The notes below the pieces were generated by a model. It was not told the DNA's origin and did not search any database. It saw nothing but the letters and a program-made list of their open reading frames with translations. The position numbers and the translations under genes are program-made. This document shows positions 55,341 to 62,916 of a DNA stretch of 64,000 nt, one piece after another (position 1 is the first letter of the stretch; every line of letters starts with the position of its first letter). This stretch comes from Lachnospiraceae oral taxon 107 str. F0167 (lineage in GTDB: Bacteria > Bacillota > Clostridia > Lachnospirales > Lachnospiraceae). Location: positions 62,001 through 126,000 of the forward strand of contig GL890584.1 of the NCBI GenBank assembly GCA_000209465.1, written 5' to 3'.

Positions 55341-57395
55341 TCAATTTGCCGCCTGTGGTAAGTCTTCATGATGTAATCCGTCTGCAATTTCATTTTTATT
55401 ATCAAACAATTCACTATTTATACTTTCAACATGAGCTGTATGATATGTCGTTACTATCTGCTTTATATGTTCACGAATATTTCCATTATTATCTCCCATA
55501 TATACAGCTAATAACTTAAGCTGTCTTAAGAACTTGTCCTCATTAAAGTCAAGCGGCTTTCCTATACTTATAAGTTTATTAGGAGTGGTCTCAAGTCCCT
55601 CCTCCGACATAAGTCTTTCCTCAAAGAGTTTCTCACCCGGACGAAGACCTGAATACTCCACCTTAATATCTATATCGGGACGAAGACCTGATAGCTTTAT
55701 AAGATTTCTTGCCATAGTATCTATCTTTACCGGAGTTCCCATATCAAGGACAAATATTTCACCGCCCTTTGCGTAGTTTCCTGCCTGTAATACCAAGGAT
55801 ACCGCCTCTGACATAGTCATAAAATATCTGATAATATCAGGATGTGTAACAGTCACCGGTCCGCCTGCCTGTATCTGTTTTTTAAACTTAGGTATAACCG
55901 AGCCGTTACTTCCAAGTACATTTCCAAACCTTACAGCTGCAAACTCGGTCTCAGGATTTTTAACAGTGGTATAGCAGTAATCATCCATTTCAATAATTCT
56001 GTTATTTCTTTGGACATTAATAGGTCTAAGATCTGATGTTTTTTTAGCCTGCACCTTTCTTGCAAAGGTCTGTATAATCATCTCACACATTCTTTTACTT
56101 GCACCCATAACATTTGTCGGGTTTACAGCCTTATCGGTAGAAATCAGTACAAAGCGTTTGCAACCGTAGTGAAGTGCGGCAAGTGCGGTATTATATGTAC
56201 CCATTACATTATTTTTTATAGCCTCGCATGGACTGTCTTCCATAAGAGGTACATGCTTATGTGCCGCAGCATGATATACAACATCAGGCTTATATGTGCT
56301 AAACACCTGCTCAAGCTTTTTTAAATCTCTGACCGAACCTATTATTGTCTCAAGATTCAGTTCCGGATAATCCATCAAAAGTTCCTGCTCTATTTCATAG
56401 GCATTGTTCTCGTATATATCAAAGATTATAAGCTGCTTTGGTGAATGTGCCGCAATTTGTCTACATAACTCACTGCCTATGGAACCACCTCCGCCTGTTA
56501 CCATTATGGTTTTTCCGTTTAAATAGTTAAATATTTCATCCAAATCAACTTTTATCGGCTCTCTTCCAAGCAAATCTTCAATATTTACATCCTTTAGATC
56601 CTTTACTTCCACTTTTCCATTGGCAAGTTGGCACATTCCCGGTAAATTCTTTAATACACAGTCCGCCTCCTTGCAAATATTAAGTATTTTACTGAGCTCC
56701 TCCGATGTACTTCCCGGTATTGCCACATAGATTTTATCTATTCTATAGCGCTTTACAGTATCAAGAATACTTTCTCTTCCACCGGCTACAGGTATATTAT
56801 CTACAGTCTTTCCCCATTTTAAATTATTGTCATCTATAAAACAAACGACTATATCGTCACAATCTTTTGTTCTTTTAATATCTCTTAAAAGTAATCTTCC
56901 TGCGCTTCCTGCGCCAACTATCATTACTCTGGAAATATCACCCTTTAACTTTCTTTCATTTTCCCTGTCTGAACGAAGTAAAAGTACAAAGCGATAAGAA
57001 AAGCGACTTCCGATAATTGCCAAAAACTGCACTATTGCACCAAGTAAATAGTATGAAATCGGCATTCTCTCAATCAATAATGTAATCAATATTGTATGCA
57101 ATATTCCTGTGATAATACTTGTATACAGCACATGCTTTAATTCAGTGTAACCGGCAAACTGCCATATACTTTTATATAATTTGAATACAATAAATGTAGC
57201 CAATGATATAAGAGTATATATCGGAACAAATTTTGCCCATGCCGTAATATAATTAGTCTCAATACGTGAAAACTGTAGGTCAAACCGCAGCCACAGTCCT
57301 ACAAGATATGACAAATTCACCGCGATCATATCATAGATAACAAGCATTACAGCTGCTCCATGTAAGTAATTTAGTTTTAAGTCCCGTTCTTGCAT
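55341..57395 (-). CDS. Membrane-bound UDP-GlcNAc 4,6-dehydratase (PglF/CapD-like)
   Basis: This 684-residue protein has four N-terminal membrane helices (about residues 12-135), a CoA-binding-like Rossmann domain (GAGSAGRLLLRD, about 157-168) and an extended short-chain dehydrogenase domain. That domain has NAD motif VTGGGGSIGSEL (about 297-308) and active-site region STDKAVNPTNVMGASK (about 417-432), where the usual Tyr is replaced by Met as in PglF/WbpM. It makes UDP-2-acetamido-2,6-dideoxy-4-hexulose, the substrate of the next enzyme. It ends at a terminator and is preceded by the small secreted protein gene. Confidence 0.92.
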   Translation of the reverse strand: MQERDLKLNYLHGAAVMLVIYDMIAVNLSYLVGLWLRFDLQFSRIETNYITAWAKFVPIYTLISLATFIVFKLYKSIWQFAGYTELKHVLYTSIITGILHTILITLLIERMPISYYLLGAIVQFLAIIGSRFSYRFVLLLRSDRENERKLKGDISRVMIVGAGSAGRLLLRDIKRTKDCDDIVVCFIDDNNLKWGKTVDNIPVAGGRESILDTVKRYRIDKIYVAIPGSTSEELSKILNICKEADCVLKNLPGMCQLANGKVEVKDLKDVNIEDLLGREPIKVDLDEIFNYLNGKTIMVTGGGGSIGSELCRQIAAHSPKQLIIFDIYENNAYEIEQELLMDYPELNLETIIGSVRDLKKLEQVFSTYKPDVVYHAAAHKHVPLMEDSPCEAIKNNVMGTYNTALAALHYGCKRFVLISTDKAVNPTNVMGASKRMCEMIIQTFARKVQAKKTSDLRPINVQRNNRIIEMDDYCYTTVKNPETEFAAVRFGNVLGSNGSVIPKFKKQIQAGGPVTVTHPDIIRYFMTMSEAVSLVLQAGNYAKGGEIFVLDMGTPVKIDTMARNLIKLSGLRPDIDIKVEYSGLRPGEKLFEERLMSEEGLETTPNKLISIGKPLDFNEDKFLRQLKLLAVYMGDNNGNIREHIKQIVTTYHTAHVESINSELFDNKNEIADGLHHEDLPQAAN

Positions 57396-57427
57396 TTCTC
57401 CCCCATAGACTTTTTTCTTGCGAATCT

Positions 57428-57931
57428 TTATTTATATACAACACATATTGTTGATGAACCGTTTATCAAAATATCTAAACTCTTTTTCTGATAATTCAGT
57501 CCCAGTACCTGCGTAGGTCCCCATAATCCTGTGATATTTGTATAGGCGATAACCTTTATATCCTTTCCTTCAACCATATTAGGAACATAGATACTGAGCT
57601 TTGTAGGAACATCCAATATCTTTCCTGTTGCATCGGTTGTAAGTATTGCCACCGTCTTGCCTAATGCCTTATATTCGGCAAACTCTTTTAATCCTGTAGC
57701 CTCACTGATACTTTTGCCTTCATTAATACTTTTTATACTTGCTACTACCTTTTCAGGAAGACCTGTTGTTTCAGCTCCTAAAGGTGCAATCATTGCATGC
57801 CCCTTATCCAAAGCACCAAAAAGTCCTATAGTCTTTGCTCCGGCACCTTGAATGCTTGGCGCTCCGAAACTTGTTATTGCCATTGATATAACAAGTACAC
57901 ATGATAATATTGCCATAATAATTTTCTTCAT
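57428..57931 (-). CDS. Small secreted protein of unknown function in the capsule operon
   Basis: This 167-residue protein starts at the ATG at 57931 (MKKIIMAILSCVLVIS...), giving a clean signal peptide of about 24 residues ending SFGA; longer in-frame starts place it badly. The mature part of about 143 residues has no cysteine pair and no repeats. It appears alpha/beta with a C-terminal beta-rich stretch (ILINGSSTICVVYK). I do not recognise a family. It sits between the LCP ligase and the 4,6-dehydratase, 16 nt after LCP, so it is expressed with the polymer machinery. It may help polymer attachment, but that is only a guess. Confidence 0.75.
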   Translation of the reverse strand: MKKIIMAILSCVLVISMAITSFGAPSIQGAGAKTIGLFGALDKGHAMIAPLGAETTGLPEKVVASIKSINEGKSISEATGLKEFAEYKALGKTVAILTTDATGKILDVPTKLSIYVPNMVEGKDIKVIAYTNITGLWGPTQVLGLNYQKKSLDILINGSSTICVVYK

Positions 57932-57947
57932 ATCTCTATCCCTTTCT

Positions 57948-58940
57948 TTATTCCTCCGCATAAAACAAATCAATAATCTTATTCATTGCCATGTCTTTGT
58001 CCATATAAAACTCATCATAAATTTCCGTCTTTTTGTTTTCTCCCTCCAATACATACATTCTGTCTTCATTAAAGCTTTCATCTGCCATAGCACAGGCGGC
58101 AAGCTTTAAAATCATATCTTTTTGCATATCAGTATAATAATAGGGGCTTATCTCTTTTAAAATTTTTTCAACCAAAGAATCCCCTTTAAACTGTCTAAGT
58201 TTTTTCTGATAAGCCGCCAGATACACTTTATGTGCTTCTATTCTGGTCATTGCTGAAAAATCACTGTCCGTATCCCTGTATCTTAAAAACTTTTCAGCCA
58301 TATCTCCTTTAAGTAACACCTTTTCGCCCTTTACAAATGAGGCATCGACTTTTTCCATACCTTCATATGGTATAACCAGCTCTACTCCGCCTATTGCATC
58401 ATTTATACTTTTTATTGCTGATGTATTTACAGACAGATATTGGTCGATTGAAAGTCCTTCAAAAAGTTCACTTACCGCCTCCTTCATAAACTCTCCACTG
58501 ATTTCATTTCCATCACCAAAGGCATATGCCATCGTTATATGCTGAAGAGTTTTCCCGATAATGTTTCCACCGACATCTGTTACAGGTATCTGTGTCATCG
58601 TATCTCTGGGTATCATTATCATATCCAATCTGTTATTTGCAGTATCCCAGGCAATAAGTCCTATACTGTCGGCCTGCCCTCCTGAGCCTGCATCCTGCGT
58701 ATAATGCATATCTACATTCGAGTCTATTCCCAGTACAAGTATTGCCTTTACATAGCTCTTTCTTTTATATTTTTTTCCATCCTGAACTATATAAGTTTTA
58801 TCAGGTTTTGTTTCAGCATTTTCATTTATTGTCGTTTTTATTATTCCTGTATTATTTTTCCAAATGCCTATAGCAACAAGTATTATTGTCGAAACTACAA
58901 GCAATGAAATAACAAAGCACTTTTTGATTGATACTCTCAT
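57948..58940 (-). CDS. LytR-CpsA-Psr (LCP) family ligase
   Basis: This 330-residue membrane protein has one N-terminal transmembrane helix (about residues 8-27) and an extracellular LCP domain. Conserved features are LVLGIDS (about 68-74), ADSIGLIAWD (about 89-98) and the arginine-rich IPRDTM (about 109-114). KFLRYRDTDSDFSAMTRIEAHK (about 203-224) carries the paired arginines that bind the lipid pyrophosphate. LCP enzymes transfer undecaprenyl-linked polymers to peptidoglycan, so the product of this cluster is probably wall-linked. It overlaps cpsD by 4 nt. Confidence 0.93.
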   Translation of the reverse strand: MRVSIKKCFVISLLVVSTIILVAIGIWKNNTGIIKTTINENAETKPDKTYIVQDGKKYKRKSYVKAILVLGIDSNVDMHYTQDAGSGGQADSIGLIAWDTANNRLDMIMIPRDTMTQIPVTDVGGNIIGKTLQHITMAYAFGDGNEISGEFMKEAVSELFEGLSIDQYLSVNTSAIKSINDAIGGVELVIPYEGMEKVDASFVKGEKVLLKGDMAEKFLRYRDTDSDFSAMTRIEAHKVYLAAYQKKLRQFKGDSLVEKILKEISPYYYTDMQKDMILKLAACAMADESFNEDRMYVLEGENKKTEIYDEFYMDKDMAMNKIIDLFYAEE

Positions 58941-59617
58941 TTTTTATAACTGTAATAGTCTCCGTAATACTTATAATGATAGCTGTTCTTTTTCATCTCA
59001 ACTCCGTTTAAAACCGCTCCTATAATTTTACAATTCACTTTTTCAAGCTGGTCTTTAACTCTTTTTACCATCCTTTGACTTACTGTTGAACTCCTCACCA
59101 CTATTACGGCTCCGTCAACACATCTTCCTATAATCGCCGCATCTACAATATTGCTGATTGGAGGGGCATCAATAATGATATAATCATAAATCTTTCTTTG
59201 CTCCTTTATAAACTCATCCAGTTTCAGCTCATATAAAAGCTCTGCGGGATTAGGTGCATACGGTCCTGAAAATACCACATCCATATTTTTTATATTTGTT
59301 TTATATATGATATTATCAGTATTCATACCGCTTAAAAATTGACTGAGTCCCTCTACTTCTTCCTTTATCCTATATCTTGTTGTAAACATTGACTTTCTCA
59401 TATCTGCATCAATATAAAGTATTTTTTTATCTATTTGAGCCAGACTTCTTGCCAATTGAAAGCTTGTTTCAGACTTCCCCTCTCCATGTATTGAGCTTGT
59501 AAAAAGTATTACCTTTAAATTTGCACCTGAAAACTGAAGATTTGTTCTAAGTATTCTTACAGACTCTTCATACAAAAAGCCCTTGTCCATTCCGTCCAAA
59601 TTGAATAATATTTCCAA
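58937..59617 (-). CDS. cpsD: CpsD/CapB family protein-tyrosine autokinase
   Basis: This 226-residue BY-kinase has Walker A SSIHGEGKSETS (about residues 41-52), Walker A' YIDADMRKS (about 71-79), Walker B IIIDAPP (about 146-152) and a C-terminal Tyr cluster (SYHYKYYGDYYSY, about 212-224), the autophosphorylation site. Together with the separate membrane adaptor CpsC it regulates chain length and export of the polymer, and CpsB reverses the phosphorylation. The gene order B-C-D matches streptococcal and clostridial loci. Confidence 0.95.
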   Translation of the reverse strand: MEILFNLDGMDKGFLYEESVRILRTNLQFSGANLKVILFTSSIHGEGKSETSFQLARSLAQIDKKILYIDADMRKSMFTTRYRIKEEVEGLSQFLSGMNTDNIIYKTNIKNMDVVFSGPYAPNPAELLYELKLDEFIKEQRKIYDYIIIDAPPISNIVDAAIIGRCVDGAVIVVRSSTVSQRMVKRVKDQLEKVNCKIIGAVLNGVEMKKNSYHYKYYGDYYSYKK

Positions 59618-59638
59618 TGTTTATCTTCTCCTCTCAAG

Positions 59639-60331
59639 TTACTTACTTTTTTTATACTCAGGTAAGCTGGCAAGAATTGTAAGTCCAAGATTCTTTTCCA
59701 GATCATCCTCGCTCTTTATGCTGTCATCCAGTAATTCTATAGTTATAATAATGGCTGAAATCAGGCAAACGCCTAAAATCCCTCCAAGTACTGCATTTTT
59801 CTTTATACCGGGACCTGATTTTTCATACGAAGCTATTCCAAACTCGATAATCTTTGGTGGAACCACCTCCATCAAATCACCTATATACTGTGATGATGAC
59901 ATTGATATCTGATTTACAATCTCTTTTGCATTCTCAGGATCAGGATCCGTAACAGTAAGCGAAAGTATTCTTGTATCCGATGGATTGTCAATCTTAAGCT
60001 TACTTCTTAGCTGTTTATAATTTATATTAAGTCCCAGCTTTTCAATAACTTCCTCCAGCACCGGTCTGCTCTGTATTATAATCTTATAGTCCTTAGTCAG
60101 TTGGCTGCCTATTTGCAGGTCTGCCAATGAATTAAGTGTGGTTTCCTTTGATAAAACATACATCTGTGAGGTGGATTGGTATTGCGGTGTGATTAAAAAC
60201 ATATTGATTCCTATAGCCGATGCACAGCCAAGTATTCCAAACAATATAATCATCCACCATTTCCTTTTTAAAACAAAAAGCAATTCAAGTAAGTCTATCT
60301 CTGTGTCTTCATTTATCATTCTGTCACCCAT
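59639..60331 (-). CDS. cpsC: CpsC/Wzz-type chain length determinant and kinase adaptor
   Basis: This 230-residue protein has two membrane helices (about residues 24-45 and 178-198) around an extracellular domain, the Wzz/CpsC layout. EIDLLELLFVLKRKWWMI at the N-terminus and NAVLGGILGVCLI before the second helix are typical, and a short cytoplasmic tail (DSIKSEDDLEKNLGL) contacts the kinase. It controls polymer length and activates CpsD. Either of two ATGs (60331 or 60319) could be used; the first has GGAG upstream. Confidence 0.93.
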   Translation of the reverse strand: MGDRMINEDTEIDLLELLFVLKRKWWMIILFGILGCASAIGINMFLITPQYQSTSQMYVLSKETTLNSLADLQIGSQLTKDYKIIIQSRPVLEEVIEKLGLNINYKQLRSKLKIDNPSDTRILSLTVTDPDPENAKEIVNQISMSSSQYIGDLMEVVPPKIIEFGIASYEKSGPGIKKNAVLGGILGVCLISAIIITIELLDDSIKSEDDLEKNLGLTILASLPEYKKSK

Positions 60332-60345
60332 CTGCCTGCTCCATT

Positions 60346-61059
60346 CTATTTGTTTAAAATAATATTATTTGCATTATCATAGGTTATTTCCCTAAAATGC
60401 TTTTCTACTCCTTTTGAAAGCCATCGTAATGCATTTGCTATATCCGGTTCTCTGCTGCCGATTCTATGCATATCCGTTGCCATAAAGGAAATGTATCCGT
60501 TTTTTATCTGCCTTTTACACCAATAAGCATCTATATCAAAGATCCCCCCTTTTATGCTGCCGTAATTCATTTGAAATAATGCTCCCATATCCATTATCTC
60601 TGTAAATCGGTCCGACTTTCTTAAGCAGATATAGCGCTCCACATGTGCAAATATCGGAATATATCCTGAAAATATAATATCTCTTGTTGCCCTCTTTAAA
60701 TAACTAAAGCTGACAGCCGGTTCAAATTCCACGAGTATATACTTACTGTTTGCCAAGGTAAGGTACTCACCTTTTTTAACTTTTTCTATAGCGGAACAGG
60801 AATAAAATATTTCCTGACCGGTATAGATTTCACAGTCCATATCCCTCTCATGAATTTTTGACCTTATTATATTTATTTTTTCTATAATCTCCTCCGGCTT
60901 TAGATTCGGCATTGTATGGGGTGTTGCTATTATTTTTTTAATACCCTGTCCCATTGCCATATCTATAAGCTTAAGAGATTCTTCCAAATTCCTTGCTCCA
61001 TCATCCACATCAAAAACTATATGTGAATGGATGTCTATTAAATACTCATTACCTTTCAT
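60346..61059 (-). CDS. cpsB: CpsB/CapC family protein-tyrosine phosphatase
   Basis: This 237-residue PHP-fold, manganese-dependent phosphatase has metal ligands visible in DIHSHIVFDVDDGA (H11, H13 and the acidic DD), ATPH (about residues 45-48), FEPA, FAHVERY (about 138-144) and ATDMHR (about 194-199). It removes phosphate from the CpsD tyrosine cluster. It is the first gene of the polysaccharide operon, with a promoter at 61110-61137. Confidence 0.94.
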   Translation of the reverse strand: MKGNEYLIDIHSHIVFDVDDGARNLEESLKLIDMAMGQGIKKIIATPHTMPNLKPEEIIEKINIIRSKIHERDMDCEIYTGQEIFYSCSAIEKVKKGEYLTLANSKYILVEFEPAVSFSYLKRATRDIIFSGYIPIFAHVERYICLRKSDRFTEIMDMGALFQMNYGSIKGGIFDIDAYWCKRQIKNGYISFMATDMHRIGSREPDIANALRWLSKGVEKHFREITYDNANNIILNK

Positions 61060-61109
61060 ATTCCTTTATTTTTATTTTCTTTTTTATTAACACCTGTTTT
61101 GACTTCTCT

Positions 61110-61137
61110 ATTATACTGCTAGATATAATTTATTCAA
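61110..61137 (-). promoter_or_regulatory. Polysaccharide operon promoter
   Basis: On the minus strand, TTGAAT (61137-61132) and a perfect TATAAT (61115-61110) are separated by 16 nt. The leader is about 45 nt. The 323-nt cpsB-regulator gap otherwise holds T-rich sequence (61140-61328) with no supported gene. Confidence 0.7.
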
Positions 61138-61329
61138 TGAGAACTTTATCTTTACTTAACTATATATTAATATTTTTGTTAACTGTGCTTAAATATTGCT
61201 TTGTTCTTTCAGTTTGTGGGTTGTTCTTCGGGATTTTATATAATTATGAGTTCTTTTTTAGCATTTCAGCCAATATCATTATTTTTTTCATTCAGAAATT
61301 TTGGTTCTATATGTATTTTAACTGTTGAT

Positions 61330-61347
61330 ATTCATTGAAATTCATTG
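61330..61347 (+). promoter_or_regulatory. Direct repeat upstream of the response regulator
   Basis: ATTCATTG occurs twice with a 10-bp period (61330-61337 and 61340-61347), about 35 nt before the gene start. Tandem direct repeats one helical turn apart are typical OmpR/PhoB-family binding sites, so this may be an autoregulatory site. Confidence 0.4.
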
Positions 61348-61382
61348 TATCTTTATATTATTAAAAATTTTGGGAGGAATTG

Positions 61383-62045
61383 ATGAGACTTTTAATATGT
61401 GAAGATGAAGAAGATATTTTGAACGGACTTGCAAAGGGACTTCGCAAACTGAACTATTATGTCGATACTGCTATGGACGGTGAAGAAGCTCTTTCTCTTT
61501 ATTTTGAGTCCGAATATGATCTTATAATACTTGATCTTAATATGCCCAAGCTTGACGGACTGGAGGTTTTAAAGACTATCAGAGAGGACAATGCAGAAAG
61601 TAAGGTTATTATTTTATCTGCCAGAGATACACTAAATGATAAGGTACTTGGACTTGATCTTGGTGCAAATGATTATCTGGTAAAACCTTTTCATTTTAGA
61701 GAATTGGAAGCAAGGATAAGGGTGCTTTTGCGCAATAATTACAGTACAAATGATGATACTATACGAATTGAATCTCAGGATATCACTCTCTATCTCAGTA
61801 AAAAACAGGTACAAAAAGGCGGTGAGATAATACCTCTTACACCTAAGGAATATTCTATATTTGAATATCTTTGTATAAACAAGGGGAATCTGATTTCTAC
61901 AGGAGAACTCCTTGAACATAATATTGATATGAATGCCAATGATGCTTCAACCGTAATAAAAGTACATATAGCCGCTATCAGAAAAAAACTTGGAAGTGAT
62001 GTAATAAAAACAAACAGAGGTATGGGATATACTATAAATGATTAG
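61383..62045 (+). CDS. OmpR/PhoB-family response regulator (orphan)
   Basis: This 220-residue two-component regulator starts at the ATG at 61383, with GGGAGG 5 nt upstream; a TTG directly before it is also open. The receiver domain has the acidic cluster CEDEED, phosphoacceptor D51 in IILDLNMP, and KPF (about residues 102-104). The C-terminal winged helix ends KVHIAAIRKKLGSDVIKTNRGMGYTIND. No histidine kinase gene is adjacent. It is divergent from cpsB, so it may control the polysaccharide operon. The terminator hairpin includes its last codons. Confidence 0.93.
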   Translation: MRLLICEDEEDILNGLAKGLRKLNYYVDTAMDGEEALSLYFESEYDLIILDLNMPKLDGLEVLKTIREDNAESKVIILSARDTLNDKVLGLDLGANDYLVKPFHFRELEARIRVLLRNNYSTNDDTIRIESQDITLYLSKKQVQKGGEIIPLTPKEYSIFEYLCINKGNLISTGELLEHNIDMNANDASTVIKVHIAAIRKKLGSDVIKTNRGMGYTIND

Positions 62046-62061
62046 TATATCCCATACCTCT
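62016..62061. terminator. 18-bp perfect hairpin at the 3' end of the response regulator
   Basis: An 18-bp perfect stem (62016-62033 with 62044-62061, loop of 10) overlaps the last ten codons of the regulator and lies between convergent genes. T runs follow on each strand only after one or more other bases, so it may act mainly as a 3' stabiliser plus terminator. Confidence 0.75.
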
Positions 62062-62087
62062 TTAATATTTTAGTTTATATTATCATA

Positions 62088-62708
62088 TCAGCCTTGTTTA
62101 GCCAATATTTCATCAACTATCTGTGTGAAACCTTCCAAATCTCTTGCACCCTGTATTCCACCGATTATATTTCCGTTTGAATCTATAAATACAGTGGTAG
62201 GGAATGCCTGCAGACTCATTACAAAACCTTCCACATCTCCCTCAGGGATTATATTGTGATAAGTAACATTGTTCTTATCAAGTACTTCCTTTACAGCATC
62301 AAAATCGCTTCCTGAATCCTGTGCTATTCCGACTACATTTACATTTTTTTCCTTCATGTTTTCATAAAGCTTTTGTAATTCCGGAATCTCATGAACACAT
62401 GGACCACACCAGCTTCCCCATATATTCACAACAGTAAGCTTACTGTCTTTGAATATATCACTGCTTATTTCTTCACCTGCTACGGTTTTTGCATTAAACT
62501 CAGGGAACTTTATATCTTCCTGCTCTGAGCTTGCCTGCTTGGAATCGGCTTCCTTAGATTCAGCCTGCTTTGTATCATCCTGCTTAGACTCAGCCTGCTG
62601 TGACTGTGTACTTGCAGTATCATTTGAAGCTGTACCCTTTGCATTACAAGCACTTATAGAAGCTGCCATCATCAGTGCAAAACCCAAAACTAATATTTTC
62701 TTTTTCAT
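62088..62708 (-). CDS. TlpA-type thioredoxin lipoprotein
   Basis: This is a 206-residue lipoprotein with a signal peptide ending in lipobox ISAC (lipidated C21). A Gln/Ser/Lys/Asp-rich linker (about residues 24-64) with repeating QAESKQDD-like units precedes a thioredoxin-fold domain with active site WCGPC (C101, C104) and cis-proline in FPTT. It probably reduces or isomerises disulphides of extracellular proteins, or takes part in methionine-sulfoxide repair; no partner gene is adjacent. AAGGAG precedes the ATG. Confidence 0.93.
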   Translation of the reverse strand: MKKKILVLGFALMMAASISACNAKGTASNDTASTQSQQAESKQDDTKQAESKEADSKQASSEQEDIKFPEFNAKTVAGEEISSDIFKDSKLTVVNIWGSWCGPCVHEIPELQKLYENMKEKNVNVVGIAQDSGSDFDAVKEVLDKNNVTYHNIIPEGDVEGFVMSLQAFPTTVFIDSNGNIIGGIQGARDLEGFTQIVDEILAKQG

Positions 62709-62736
62709 ATTAACTCCTTATATAGTTTGTTTTCGT

Positions 62737-62742
62737 ATTATA
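62737..62742 (-). promoter_or_regulatory. Extended -10 element of the thioredoxin lipoprotein gene
   Basis: On the minus strand, TGATATAAT is a perfect -10 with TGN extension, about 28 nt before the ATG. No good -35 is seen. Confidence 0.55.
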
Positions 62743-62868
62743 TCATATCTTTATTAAAGCTGACATTAAAAATATTTTAATTATCTTAAGAATCTATACT
62801 AATTTTATATAGTATTTATAAATATTGCTTAATCCACTCAGGATGATCAAAGATTTTATTACATTCAA

Positions 62869-62892
62869 ATAGGACCGCTTTTGCGATCCTAT
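62869..62892 (-). terminator. Probable terminator of the right-hand surface protein gene
   Basis: A 10-bp stem (62869-62878 with 62883-62892, loop of four) has one G-U pair on the minus strand and lies 25 nt past the stop codon. The T run is short (TTTG). Confidence 0.6.
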
Positions 62893-62916
62893 CGATATCA
62901 TGCTATATAGTTTATA

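Noticed and set aside
60993-61328. Hydrophobic open frame divergent from cpsB
   Set aside because: It overlaps the start of cpsB and the capsule promoter, lacks a ribosome-binding site at either ATG, and its hydrophobicity follows from T-rich sequence.
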